A stretch of 10,650 nucleotides of DNA from NCBI GenBank assembly GCA_031289935.1, contig JAITON010000173.1, positions 1-10,650 of the forward strand, in the 5' to 3' direction. Source of the DNA: Treponema sp. (GTDB taxonomy: Bacteria; Spirochaetota; Spirochaetia; Treponematales; Breznakiellaceae). The stretch's first letter is position 1. Every line of letters begins with the position of its first letter. Under the pieces are notes generated by a model. The model saw only the letters and a list, made by a program, of their open reading frames with translations. It had not been told where the DNA came from and did not search any database. This document shows, one piece after another, positions 1 through 6,541 of this stretch. The position numbers and the translations under genes were made by a program.

Positions 1-84
1 GGATTTTGGCCCTGGTGGGTACGGCCTCACGCACAAGGGCTGGAAAGCGCCTCCGGGTTTAGCCTAGGAGCAGTCTGTCTTTTG

Positions 85-93
85 TGTTAGAAT
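85..93 (+). promoter_or_regulatory. Possible extended -10 promoter of the M20 operon
   Basis: TGtTAGAAT reads as an extended -10 element (TGn followed by a 5/6 match to TATAAT). No convincing -35 box lies 16-18 bp upstream, as is usual for extended -10 promoters. Transcription would start near position 100, just before the AAGGAG ribosome binding site at 101-106. Bases 1-84 have stops in all three + frames between 60 and 90. They could hold the tail of an upstream gene, but none is recognisable. Confidence 0.3.
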
Positions 94-100
94 TAAGACC

Positions 101-106
101 AAGGAG
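101..106 (+). promoter_or_regulatory. Ribosome binding site of the M20 peptidase gene
   Basis: AAGGAG lies 6 bases before the ATG at 113. It is the clearest Shine-Dalgarno sequence in the left half of the window and fixes the start of the first gene. Most other genes here have weak sites or none. Confidence 0.75.
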
Positions 107-112
107 CTTTTT

Positions 113-1465
113 ATGGATACGAACAAGGCTATGGTGGAGCATTTTCAGGAGGCTATCAGGATAAAAACCGATTGGCCCAAGGGCGCCCGGGCGGGAGACG
201 CCGTTGCGGAAGCGCCTCTGCTCAGGTTTCAGGACTTTCTGGCGGCGGCCTATCCCCATTTCAACAAGGATGCGGAACGGACGGTCTTGAGCCCCTACTC
301 GGTGGTCTACCGCTGGTCCGGGAGCGCGCCTTCCGGTAACCCTATCCTGATTCTGGCCCATTATGATGTGGTCCCCGTGGAGCAGGAAAAGTGGACGGTA
401 GACCCCTTTGGCGCGGAAATTAAGGACGGTTATATCTACGGCCGGGGCAGCCTGGACATGAAGAGTATCCTCGTGGGGGTTATGGAAGGGGCCGAGGCCC
501 TCTGCGTCCAGGGTTTTAGGCCCAGGGAGGATGTCTGGTTCGCCTTTGGGGGTGATGAAGAACGCTCCGGCCTTCTGGGGGCTTATAGGGCGGTCCAATG
601 GTTTACCGGTCAGAAAATTCATTTTTCCTGGATCCTTGATGAAGGTACTCCCATCGCGGTGGATATGATCAAGGGGATACGGGAGCCTCTGGCCCTCTTC
701 GGTATCGAGGAAAAGGGTTATTTGAGCATGGACCTGGTGGTCCGGCAGAAACCCGGCCACGCTTCCCAGCCGCCGGCGGTCCAGGCTGTCGCGGTTCTGG
801 GGGCCGCCCTGGCCCGGCTGGTCAAAAAGCCTTTCCCTTTTACCCTGAGCGCTACGATGGAGGAATTTTTCGCCTCCCTGGCCCCTCATGCGGCCTCAAA
901 GGGTATGGGCTGGGTCATGGCCCACGCCCGGTTCCTGGGCAATATTTTCTTCAAAGCCGTTGCCGGGACTCCCTCCATTGCGGCTATGCTCCATACCACG
1001 GTGGCTATGACCCAGCTCTTCGGGAGCGCCGCCGATAACGTTATGCCCTCGGAGGCCCGGGCGGTGATCAACCTGCGGCTCCTGTCGCCCTGGACCGTGG
1101 AAACGGCCCTGGATTTCGTGCGCCGGGCCGTGGCCGACGACCGGGTGGAGGCCGGCGTTCACCTTGAGGGCTTTGATCCGGTTCCGGCCAACCCGGAACA
1201 CGCCTTGCGCCGCGGCCCTGGTTGGCAGATCATGGAAAACGCCCTGCAAAAGGTCTTCCCGGGAATTCCCGCGCTGCCCTTCCTCATGGTGGCTACCACC
1301 GATTCCCGGCACTACAAGCGCCTGGCCGGCGGCATCTTCCGTTTTAACCCCTTTAAGCTCAATTCCAGGGAGCTCTCTCTGATCCACGGCCACGATGAGC
1401 GGATTTCTCTGGAAAACCTTTATGGGGCGGCCGGCTTCTACCGGAATGTTCTGGAGCAGCTCTAG
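113..1465 (+). CDS. M20-family zinc metallopeptidase (CPS1/PM20D1-like)
   Basis: This is a 450-residue M20 peptidase, complete for the family, with no signal peptide and so probably cytoplasmic. Every expected di-metal ligand is visible: His83 (LAHYDVVP), bridging Asp115 (GRGSLDMK), catalytic Glu149 and ligand Glu150 (GGDEERSG), Asp176 (LDEGTP) and His425 (IHGHDERIS). The lid/dimerisation domain contains the usual GHAS motif (His216). The long format, with about 60 extra residues around 240-300 and an HGHDERIS ending, resembles carboxypeptidase S and PM20D1-type proteins more than DapE or ArgE. Substrates in that branch are peptides or N-acyl amino acids; the substrate here cannot be read from sequence. 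The start is supported by AAGGAG six bases upstream. It is the first gene of a probable four-gene operon, and the CDF gene begins 2 bp after its stop. Confident of family, not of substrate. Confidence 0.93.
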   Translation: MDTNKAMVEHFQEAIRIKTDWPKGARAGDAVAEAPLLRFQDFLAAAYPHFNKDAERTVLSPYSVVYRWSGSAPSGNPILILAHYDVVPVEQEKWTVDPFGAEIKDGYIYGRGSLDMKSILVGVMEGAEALCVQGFRPREDVWFAFGGDEERSGLLGAYRAVQWFTGQKIHFSWILDEGTPIAVDMIKGIREPLALFGIEEKGYLSMDLVVRQKPGHASQPPAVQAVAVLGAALARLVKKPFPFTLSATMEEFFASLAPHAASKGMGWVMAHARFLGNIFFKAVAGTPSIAAMLHTTVAMTQLFGSAADNVMPSEARAVINLRLLSPWTVETALDFVRRAVADDRVEAGVHLEGFDPVPANPEHALRRGPGWQIMENALQKVFPGIPALPFLMVATTDSRHYKRLAGGIFRFNPFKLNSRELSLIHGHDERISLENLYGAAGFYRNVLEQL

Positions 1466-1467
1466 GC

Positions 1468-2424
1468 ATGGCAGAGGATCCGGGGCTCTCCCGTAAGGTA
1501 CAGCTCATTAAAACCGCCTCGGTGATTGCCCTGGGGGGGAACTTCGTGCTGGCGGCTCTCAAGATTGGTGTGGGCATCTCGGCCAATAGCCTGGCCGTGG
1601 TGGGCGATGGGATCGATTCCTCCGTGGACGTGCTCCTGGCCCTCATGTCCCTGGTGGTGGCCCGGATCATCGCCCGGCCCGCCGATTCAGGCCATCCCTG
1701 GGGGCACGGTCGCGCGGAAACGGTGGCTACGGTCCTCCTCGCCCTGACCCTTTTCCTGGCCGGGGCCCAGCTCATCCTGAATTCTGCGGAAAACTTGATC
1801 CTCGGGGCCGGGAACGAGATTCCTTCCGGCGCGGCCCTCGTGGTAACGGTTGTTTCCATTCTGGGCAAGTTGATTTTAGCCTGGAGTCAGTCCTATATCG
1901 GGAAAAAGGCGAATTCCGCTATGCTTTTGGCGAATGCGAAGAACATGGCCAGCGATGTAATTATTTCCCTGGCGGTGCTGGCCGGGCTGATTCTGTCCAT
2001 CAGCCTGGGTATCGGGCTCATCGATCATGTGGCGGCCATCATCGTGGGTATCTGGGTTATTAAATCGGCAGTGGGTATCTTTATAGAGGTCAATGCGGAG
2101 CTTATGGATTCCGGCGCCAGCGCGGCCTCCTATCAGGCGGTGTTCGATGCGGTCCGTTCGATAGAGGGCGCGGGAAACCCCCACCGGGTCAGGATGCGCC
2201 GCATCGCCGGGCTCTGGGATGTGGACCTGGATATCGAGGTTGACCCGGCTCTGACCGTGCGAAAGGCTCACTGGATCGCCGCCCAGGTGGAACGGGCCAT
2301 CAAAGACCGCATCGAAAGGGTCTATGATATCATGGTCCATGTGGAACCCTCAGGCGGCAGTGAAGAAGACGAGGGTTTCGGTCTTCGGGAAGAGGCTCTT
2401 GGGCCGGGGCCAGTCCGTGATTGA
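1468..2424 (+). CDS. Cation diffusion facilitator (CDF) metal efflux protein
   Basis: A 318-residue inner-membrane antiporter of the CDF family, related to FieF/YiiP. Six hydrophobic segments are visible (about 16-38, 41-66, 82-104, 120-140, 158-182, 184-206), followed by the cytoplasmic dimerisation domain. The transport site in TM2 is D50-x3-D54. In TM5 the usual His-x3-Asp is Asn159-x3-Asp163, which is atypical for zinc transporters and may shift specificity toward Mn or Fe (inference). The loop site Asp73/His76/His80 (HPWGHGRAE) matches the YiiP site B pattern. The C-terminal domain keeps His239, His268 and the HVEP end (His291). A short acidic tail (296-318) follows. The gene starts 2 bp after the peptidase stop, with only a weak AGG/GGAG signal, so translational coupling is likely. 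Its last 8 bases overlap the PHP gene. Exported metal unproven. Confidence 0.93.
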   Translation: MAEDPGLSRKVQLIKTASVIALGGNFVLAALKIGVGISANSLAVVGDGIDSSVDVLLALMSLVVARIIARPADSGHPWGHGRAETVATVLLALTLFLAGAQLILNSAENLILGAGNEIPSGAALVVTVVSILGKLILAWSQSYIGKKANSAMLLANAKNMASDVIISLAVLAGLILSISLGIGLIDHVAAIIVGIWVIKSAVGIFIEVNAELMDSGASAASYQAVFDAVRSIEGAGNPHRVRMRRIAGLWDVDLDIEVDPALTVRKAHWIAAQVERAIKDRIERVYDIMVHVEPSGGSEEDEGFGLREEALGPGPVRD

Positions 2425-3286
2425 CTTGCACAGCCATTCCACCGCCTCCGATGGTTCCCTCAGCCCCGGCGATCTGCTCCGGGCTGCCTCCGCGTGTGGT
2501 ATATCCGCTTTGGCCCTTACCGACCACGATACTCTGGCCGGCCTCCCGGAGGCTGCTTCCACTGCGGCGGCTCTGGGTATCCGCTTTATCTCCGGGATTG
2601 AGCTCGAGATCACGAGCATGGACGCAGTTCCGGACAGGGAAGCCGCCTCGTTCTGGCCGCCGGGGGAATTCCACCTTCTTGGTCTGGGCATCGAAAAGCC
2701 CGGACCGGCCTTCCTTGGCGCTATCGCCGGCCAGGCCGAACAGCGGGAGGCCCGTAACGCGGAGATCCTTGCCCGGTTCCCGGCCCTGGGCATTGAGGCT
2801 GACTATGCTGAGGTTCAGGCCTTTGCGGGGGGAAAGATCGTGGGACGGCCTCATTTCGCGGCTCTCCTGGTCCGGCGGAAGATCGCGCGGAACACCCAAC
2901 AGGCCTTTGATCGCTACCTGGGCCGGGGAAAGCCCCTCTATGTCCCCAAAAAGGGCCTCGCCTTTACCGAGGCGGCCGAGTATATCCATGGGGCCGGGGG
3001 CCTCGCCGTGCTTGCCCACCCTATGTCCCTGTATCTTTCCTGGGGCCGGCTTCCGGCCTTTATTGCCGCACTCCAGGGGCGGGGTCTGGATGGTATCGAG
3101 GCCTGGCATCCCACTGCCAAACTCCGGGCCTGCCGCCGCCTGGAAGACCTGGGCCGCCGCCTGGGCCTGGTCATCACCGCTGGCAGCGACTTCCACGGCG
3201 CGGGCCGCCCGGACCGCAAGCTTGGCTACACCGCCGGGAACCGTGAGATCGACGAGAGCTTCCTGGCAGGGATTCCTTTTATATGA
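2417..3286 (+). CDS. PHP-domain metal-dependent phosphoesterase (YciV/TrpH type)
   Basis: A 289-residue protein of the polymerase-and-histidinol-phosphatase (PHP) family. Numbered from the GTG start, the metal-site residues are His5 and His7 (IDLHSHS), Asp12, Asp36/His37 (TDHDT), Glu62 (SGIELE), His86, His146 (GRPHF), His201 (LAHP), and Asp258/His260 (GSDFHG). This is the layout of the stand-alone YciV/TrpH branch, whose studied members hydrolyse 3',5'-nucleoside bisphosphates or act as 5'-3' exonucleases on RNA. I chose GTG at 2417 because family members begin directly with M-IDLH. It overlaps the CDF stop by 8 bases, which suggests coupling. A longer reading from ATG 2324 would add 31 residues that look like another frame of the CDF tail. 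TTG at 2399, preceded by GGAAGAGG, is an alternative. The family call is strong; the exact substrate is not known. Confidence 0.9.
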   Translation: MIDLHSHSTASDGSLSPGDLLRAASACGISALALTDHDTLAGLPEAASTAAALGIRFISGIELEITSMDAVPDREAASFWPPGEFHLLGLGIEKPGPAFLGAIAGQAEQREARNAEILARFPALGIEADYAEVQAFAGGKIVGRPHFAALLVRRKIARNTQQAFDRYLGRGKPLYVPKKGLAFTEAAEYIHGAGGLAVLAHPMSLYLSWGRLPAFIAALQGRGLDGIEAWHPTAKLRACRRLEDLGRRLGLVITAGSDFHGAGRPDRKLGYTAGNREIDESFLAGIPFI

Positions 3287-3301
3287 TAGAGTACCATTAC
3301 C

Positions 3302-4387
3302 ATGAAACAGAAAAAATCGATTAAAAAGATCCTCCTGGGGATAGCCGTCCTGCTGGTCCTCTTCCTGGTTCTCTTGAGCCAATCCACTTTTAGCTTTACG
3401 GCGAACCGCTTTAGCGCCGGGGACTACCGGAACATTATGGCCGAAAGTATCCTGGGCAATCCTGCCCTGGTGGACGTTGCCATGCTGGGGGCCCACGATG
3501 CTCTGAGCGGCAATATCCGCCGGAATAATCCCGGCGATACGGACCCGGCGGATGGGGCGGTAACCAACAATCCCCTGGTGCGGGCCCTGGGGGGCGGTTT
3601 GATTACACGGCTCGTGCGGGCCCAGAAGTCCGGGGCCTACGAACTGGCGGTCCACGGGGTGCGTTACTTCGATATCCGCGTTTCCTGGGTAGGAGACGAT
3701 AGTATCGGCGGCGTCTGGTATACTAAGCACGGGTACCTTTCGGCGCCTCTGGAGGAATCTATCCTGGGGCTGCTCCGCTTCCTGGCCGAGGCCGGACGGG
3801 AGGTTCTGGTGCTGGATGTCCAGCATGCCTATACCGGGGAAAAGACCATGGAGGAACTTCTGAGCTTTTTGTTTACGGGAGTTTCTTACGGAGGCAGGAC
3901 CCTGGCGGACTATGCGGGCTATGATACCCGGCGGCCCCTGGGGGAGCTCCGTTACCGGGACATGACTGCTTCTGGCTCGCAAATCGTTGTACTGGCCAAG
4001 GCGCCGTTCTATCCCGGCTCCCTGCACTATCAGTATGAGGGGGCCATCCGCTCAGTTTGGCACAACCAGAATACCGATAAAGCCATGCTGGCGGGCATTG
4101 AGGAAGAGTACCGTACCCTGCTGGCCAGCCCCTCCCTGGACCGGGACAAATTCCGGGTGAATCAAGCTCAGAAGACCGGCATCACCGGGAACATGCTGGG
4201 TTCCCTGTTCTCGTGGAGTCTCCTGGACATGGCTGCCCGGTTTAACCGGGTACTGGTAAACCACGATGATTTTTCCGTATGGCTTACGACGATGCCCATC
4301 TTCATGGTCGATTACGCCGATTCTATGCGGGGTGGCTTCAACGACCGGGTGATCGCCGAAATCAACCGTTTCAACGGGAATTTATAA
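3302..4387 (+). CDS. Membrane-anchored PI-PLC-like phosphodiesterase (TIM barrel)
   Basis: A 361-residue protein with a basic N-terminus and one hydrophobic segment (about 9-27), without a lipobox Cys. It is therefore probably a membrane-anchored or secreted extracytoplasmic enzyme. The rest looks like a PI-PLC X-type TIM barrel. His65 in MLGAHDALSG fits the first catalytic His and His143 in TKHGYLSAPLEE fits the second. GVRYFDIRV (Asp124, Arg126) matches the bacterial Ca-independent form, where Arg replaces the metal. A buried strand EVLVLDVQH (167-175) and a late VDYAD strand (336-340) complete the pattern. There are 59 residues between His65 and Asp124, longer than I expect from Bacillus PI-PLC (about 35), because of an Asn/Gly/Asp-rich insertion near 70-95. 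The gene lies 15 bp after the PHP gene with a weak ribosome site and is the last of the operon. The substrate could be phosphatidylinositol, another phospholipid or a glycolipid; unknown. Confidence 0.8.
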   Translation: MKQKKSIKKILLGIAVLLVLFLVLLSQSTFSFTANRFSAGDYRNIMAESILGNPALVDVAMLGAHDALSGNIRRNNPGDTDPADGAVTNNPLVRALGGGLITRLVRAQKSGAYELAVHGVRYFDIRVSWVGDDSIGGVWYTKHGYLSAPLEESILGLLRFLAEAGREVLVLDVQHAYTGEKTMEELLSFLFTGVSYGGRTLADYAGYDTRRPLGELRYRDMTASGSQIVVLAKAPFYPGSLHYQYEGAIRSVWHNQNTDKAMLAGIEEEYRTLLASPSLDRDKFRVNQAQKTGITGNMLGSLFSWSLLDMAARFNRVLVNHDDFSVWLTTMPIFMVDYADSMRGGFNDRVIAEINRFNGNL

Positions 4388-4413
4388 TGAAACCCATCCA
4401 ACAACAGAGCACT

Positions 4414-4441
4414 TTGCCGCCCCGGTATTTTTCGCTATAGT
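4414..4441 (+). promoter_or_regulatory. Promoter of the thioesterase gene, predicting a leaderless mRNA
   Basis: TTGCCG (-35, 4414-4419; 4/6) and TATAGT (-10, 4436-4441; 5/6) are 16 bp apart. The -10 ends 7 bases before the ATG at 4449, so transcription should begin at or one base before the start codon. There is no Shine-Dalgarno sequence between them (only ATACCCC). The 61 bp gap after the PLC-like gene contains no obvious terminator. Confidence 0.55.
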
Positions 4442-4448
4442 ATACCCC

Positions 4449-5180
4449 ATGAATATTTGGCAGACAAAGTTACAGCTCGGTTTCGGGGATACGGACCGTT
4501 CGGCCCGGTTGACCCTATCGTCGGTTTTCGACTTTTTCCAGGAGGCGGCCACCTTTCACGCCGAGACTCTGGGGATGGGCAAGGAGGCTCTGGAAGCGGC
4601 CCGGCAGGGCTGGATCCTCTCCCGCATGTCGGTGGTGGTGGAAAAGCGGCCCCGGTATAAAGACTTGATTACCGTGCGGTCCTGGCCCCGGGGCTCGGAG
4701 CGGCTCTTCGCGGTTCGGGACTACGATATCCGGGACGATGCAGACAGGCCCCTGGTCCGGGCCCGGAGCGGCTGGCTGATCTGGGACATCGATAAGCGGC
4801 GGCCCCTCAGGCTCCAGAGCCTGGTGGAGAAGCTCCCCCTGAACGAGGGCCTGGACGCCTTGCCGGCCTTCAGGGCCCTGGACACCCGGGAGGGGCTCAT
4901 TCCTGCTGGAGAGCGCCGGGCGGCCTACTCGGACCTGGACTCTAACGGCCACGTGAACAACGCCCGCTACATTCAGTGGGTACAGGACGTTACCGAGCCG
5001 GAAATCCTGGAAAGAGCCGATAGCATGGATTTCGACATCAACTATATCGCCGAAGTCCGCCCCGGCGAGACCATCACCCTCTTCTCCGGGCCTATCGCCG
5101 GGGAGGCCGGGACCTTCGCCTACGAGGGCCGCCGGGGAGATGGCATGGCGGTCTTCCGGGCGGAACTACAGCTTTCTTAG
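4449..5180 (+). CDS. Acyl-ACP thioesterase (FatA/FatB family)
   Basis: A 243-residue double-hotdog thioesterase that hydrolyses acyl-ACP to free fatty acid and ACP in the cytoplasm. The N-terminal hotdog (about 1-125) carries the substrate-binding helix region VFDFFQEAATFHAE (26-39). The C-terminal hotdog (about 150-243) carries the signature DLDSNGHVNNARYIQW, with Asp164, Asn166 and His168 in the positions of the plant FatB catalytic residues. Glu202 in NYIAEV aligns with the conserved Glu further on. The length is normal for bacterial members, which lack the plant transit peptide. The N-terminus MNIWQTKLQLGFGDTD matches the usual start of the fold, supporting ATG 4449 despite the lack of a Shine-Dalgarno site. 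It has its own promoter and its stop codon directly abuts the murA stop on the other strand. Chain-length preference cannot be deduced. Confidence 0.92.
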   Translation: MNIWQTKLQLGFGDTDRSARLTLSSVFDFFQEAATFHAETLGMGKEALEAARQGWILSRMSVVVEKRPRYKDLITVRSWPRGSERLFAVRDYDIRDDADRPLVRARSGWLIWDIDKRRPLRLQSLVEKLPLNEGLDALPAFRALDTREGLIPAGERRAAYSDLDSNGHVNNARYIQWVQDVTEPEILERADSMDFDINYIAEVRPGETITLFSGPIAGEAGTFAYEGRRGDGMAVFRAELQLS

Positions 5181-6476
5181 CTATTTACCGCTGATTCGTG
5201 CCCCCAGGGATGACAGCCGGGCCACCAGGTTTTCATAGCCCCGTTCAATCTGGTAGACATTGCGGATTACGCTCTTCCCTTGGGCGCACATGGCGGCGAT
5301 AACCATGGCCATACCGGCCCGCACATCGGGGCTCTGGAGCTTCGAGCCCGTCAGCTTCGAAGGCCCGGAGATCACGGCCCGGTGGGGATCGCAGAGCACG
5401 ATCCGTGCCCCCATGGCGATGAGCTTATCCACAAAGAACATACGGGACTCGAACATCTTTTCGTGGACCAGTACCGTACCCTCTACCTGGGTGGCTACCA
5501 CGGTGATGATGCTGGTCAGGTCCGGGGGGAAGCCCGGCCAGGGCGCGTCGTCAATCTTGGGGATCATGCCTCCCAGGTCGCAGTTGACCCGCAGGGCCTG
5601 ATCTTTTGGCACGTGGAGGCTGGTCCCCTCGTGCTCCCAGATGATGCCCAGCTTCCCAAAGGCGATCTTGCAGGGCCGCAGGTCCCGAATCTCCGGGCCT
5701 TCGATGAAAAGCTCCCCCCTGGTGGCGGCGGCCAACCCGATAAAGGAGCCCACCTCCATAAAGTCCGCCCCAATGGTGAAGTCGCAGCCGCCGAGCCTAT
5801 CCGCCCCCCGGATAGTCAGCACGTTGGAGCCAATACCTTCAATCATAACGCCCATCATGATAAGCATCCGGCAGAGATCCTGGACATGGGGCTCCCCGGC
5901 GGCATTGGTCAGGATCGTCGTGCCCTTAGCCAGGGAAGCGGCCATGAGCGCGTTCTCCGTAGCGGTTACCGAGGCCTCGTCCAGGAAGATATCCGCCCCC
6001 GAAAGCCGCCCTCGGGCTGAAAGGGGGTGGCCGGTAGTGAAGCGGTAGGCGCCGTGGATCTCCACCTGGGCGCCCAGCTCGGTGAGGGCCAAAAAGTGGG
6101 TGTCCAGCCGCCGCCGGCCAATAACATCCCCGCCGGGGGGTGGCAACACCGCCAGTCCCGTCCGGGCCAGCAGGGGCCCGGCAAAGAGAATAGAGGCCCG
6201 TATCTTTTTGGCGTATTCAAGGGGTACTTCGGAGCTCTTGATATCCCTCAGGATCATATGGTAGGCATTAGGCCCCAGCCGCTCCACCTCACCGCCAAAG
6301 GCCCGGTAGACATCCAGCATCACCTGGACGTCTTCGATATCGGGAATGTTTCGCAGAATGACCGGTTCATCGGTTAAAAGCGCGGCGGCGATGCAAGTAA
6401 GCGCGGCGTTCTTGTTGCCGCTGGCCCGGATCGTGCCGGAAATCGGGTACCCCCCCTCGATCAGGTACTGTTCCAT
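5181..6476 (-). CDS. murA: UDP-N-acetylglucosamine 1-carboxyvinyltransferase, Cys-to-Asp variant
   Basis: A 431-residue MurA, normal length, catalysing the first committed step of peptidoglycan synthesis: transfer of enolpyruvate from PEP to UDP-GlcNAc in the cytoplasm. It has the EPSP-synthase-like inside-out barrel fold. Key residues are Lys22/Asn23 (ASGNKNAA), the active-site loop PGGDVIGRRRLD with Asp117 where E. coli has Cys115, Arg122 (E. coli Arg120 position), Asp319 in WPGFPPD (the general base, E. coli Asp305) and Arg412 in ERGYE. Asp at the Cys115 position is known from Mycobacterium tuberculosis, Chlamydia and Borrelia enzymes, which stay active but are not alkylated by fosfomycin. 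I chose ATG 6476 (MEQYLIEGG) rather than the in-frame ATG at 6533: MurA proteins start this way, and the upstream codons overlap a good promoter that would give a leaderless message. It lies downstream of the VWA gene on the same strand but has its own promoter. Confidence 0.96.
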   Translation of the reverse strand: MEQYLIEGGYPISGTIRASGNKNAALTCIAAALLTDEPVILRNIPDIEDVQVMLDVYRAFGGEVERLGPNAYHMILRDIKSSEVPLEYAKKIRASILFAGPLLARTGLAVLPPPGGDVIGRRRLDTHFLALTELGAQVEIHGAYRFTTGHPLSARGRLSGADIFLDEASVTATENALMAASLAKGTTILTNAAGEPHVQDLCRMLIMMGVMIEGIGSNVLTIRGADRLGGCDFTIGADFMEVGSFIGLAAATRGELFIEGPEIRDLRPCKIAFGKLGIIWEHEGTSLHVPKDQALRVNCDLGGMIPKIDDAPWPGFPPDLTSIITVVATQVEGTVLVHEKMFESRMFFVDKLIAMGARIVLCDPHRAVISGPSKLTGSKLQSPDVRAGMAMVIAAMCAQGKSVIRNVYQIERGYENLVARLSSLGARISGK

Positions 6477-6482
6477 GGCTCG

Positions 6483-6511
6483 ATGATACCCAATCGCGAC
6501 AGATTTGTCTA
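6483..6511 (-). promoter_or_regulatory. murA promoter, predicting a leaderless mRNA
   Basis: Read on the minus strand, TAGACA (-35, 6506-6511; 5/6 match) is followed after exactly 17 bp by TATCAT (-10, 6483-6488; 5/6 match). Only six bases (CGAGCC) separate the -10 from the murA ATG, so the transcript should start at the start codon itself. This is the best sigma-70-type promoter in the window and decides the murA start. Confidence 0.6.
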
Positions 6512-6541
6512 GGGAAACACGGGAAAACGCCATCGAACGTT

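Noticed and set aside
1..112. End of an upstream protein gene at the left edge
   Set aside because: All three plus frames are open only to positions 60-90, which is too short to tell a gene tail from chance; no motif is recognisable.
2330..4027. Long (565-codon) open frame on the minus strand
   Set aside because: It lies antisense to the PHP and PLC-like genes, which have complete motifs. The frame is open because of GC-rich codon bias, and its translation has low-complexity Gly/Arg/Gln/Pro character with no recognisable domain.
4946..4961. CACGTG core in the thioesterase gene as a second parS
   Set aside because: Only the central six bases and a few flanking ones fit. The bases encode the conserved catalytic HVN residues, which explains them.
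6477..6533. Upstream in-frame start for murA adding 19 residues
   Set aside because: The stretch contains both promoter boxes, and MurA proteins typically begin just before the EGG-x-x-x-G motif.
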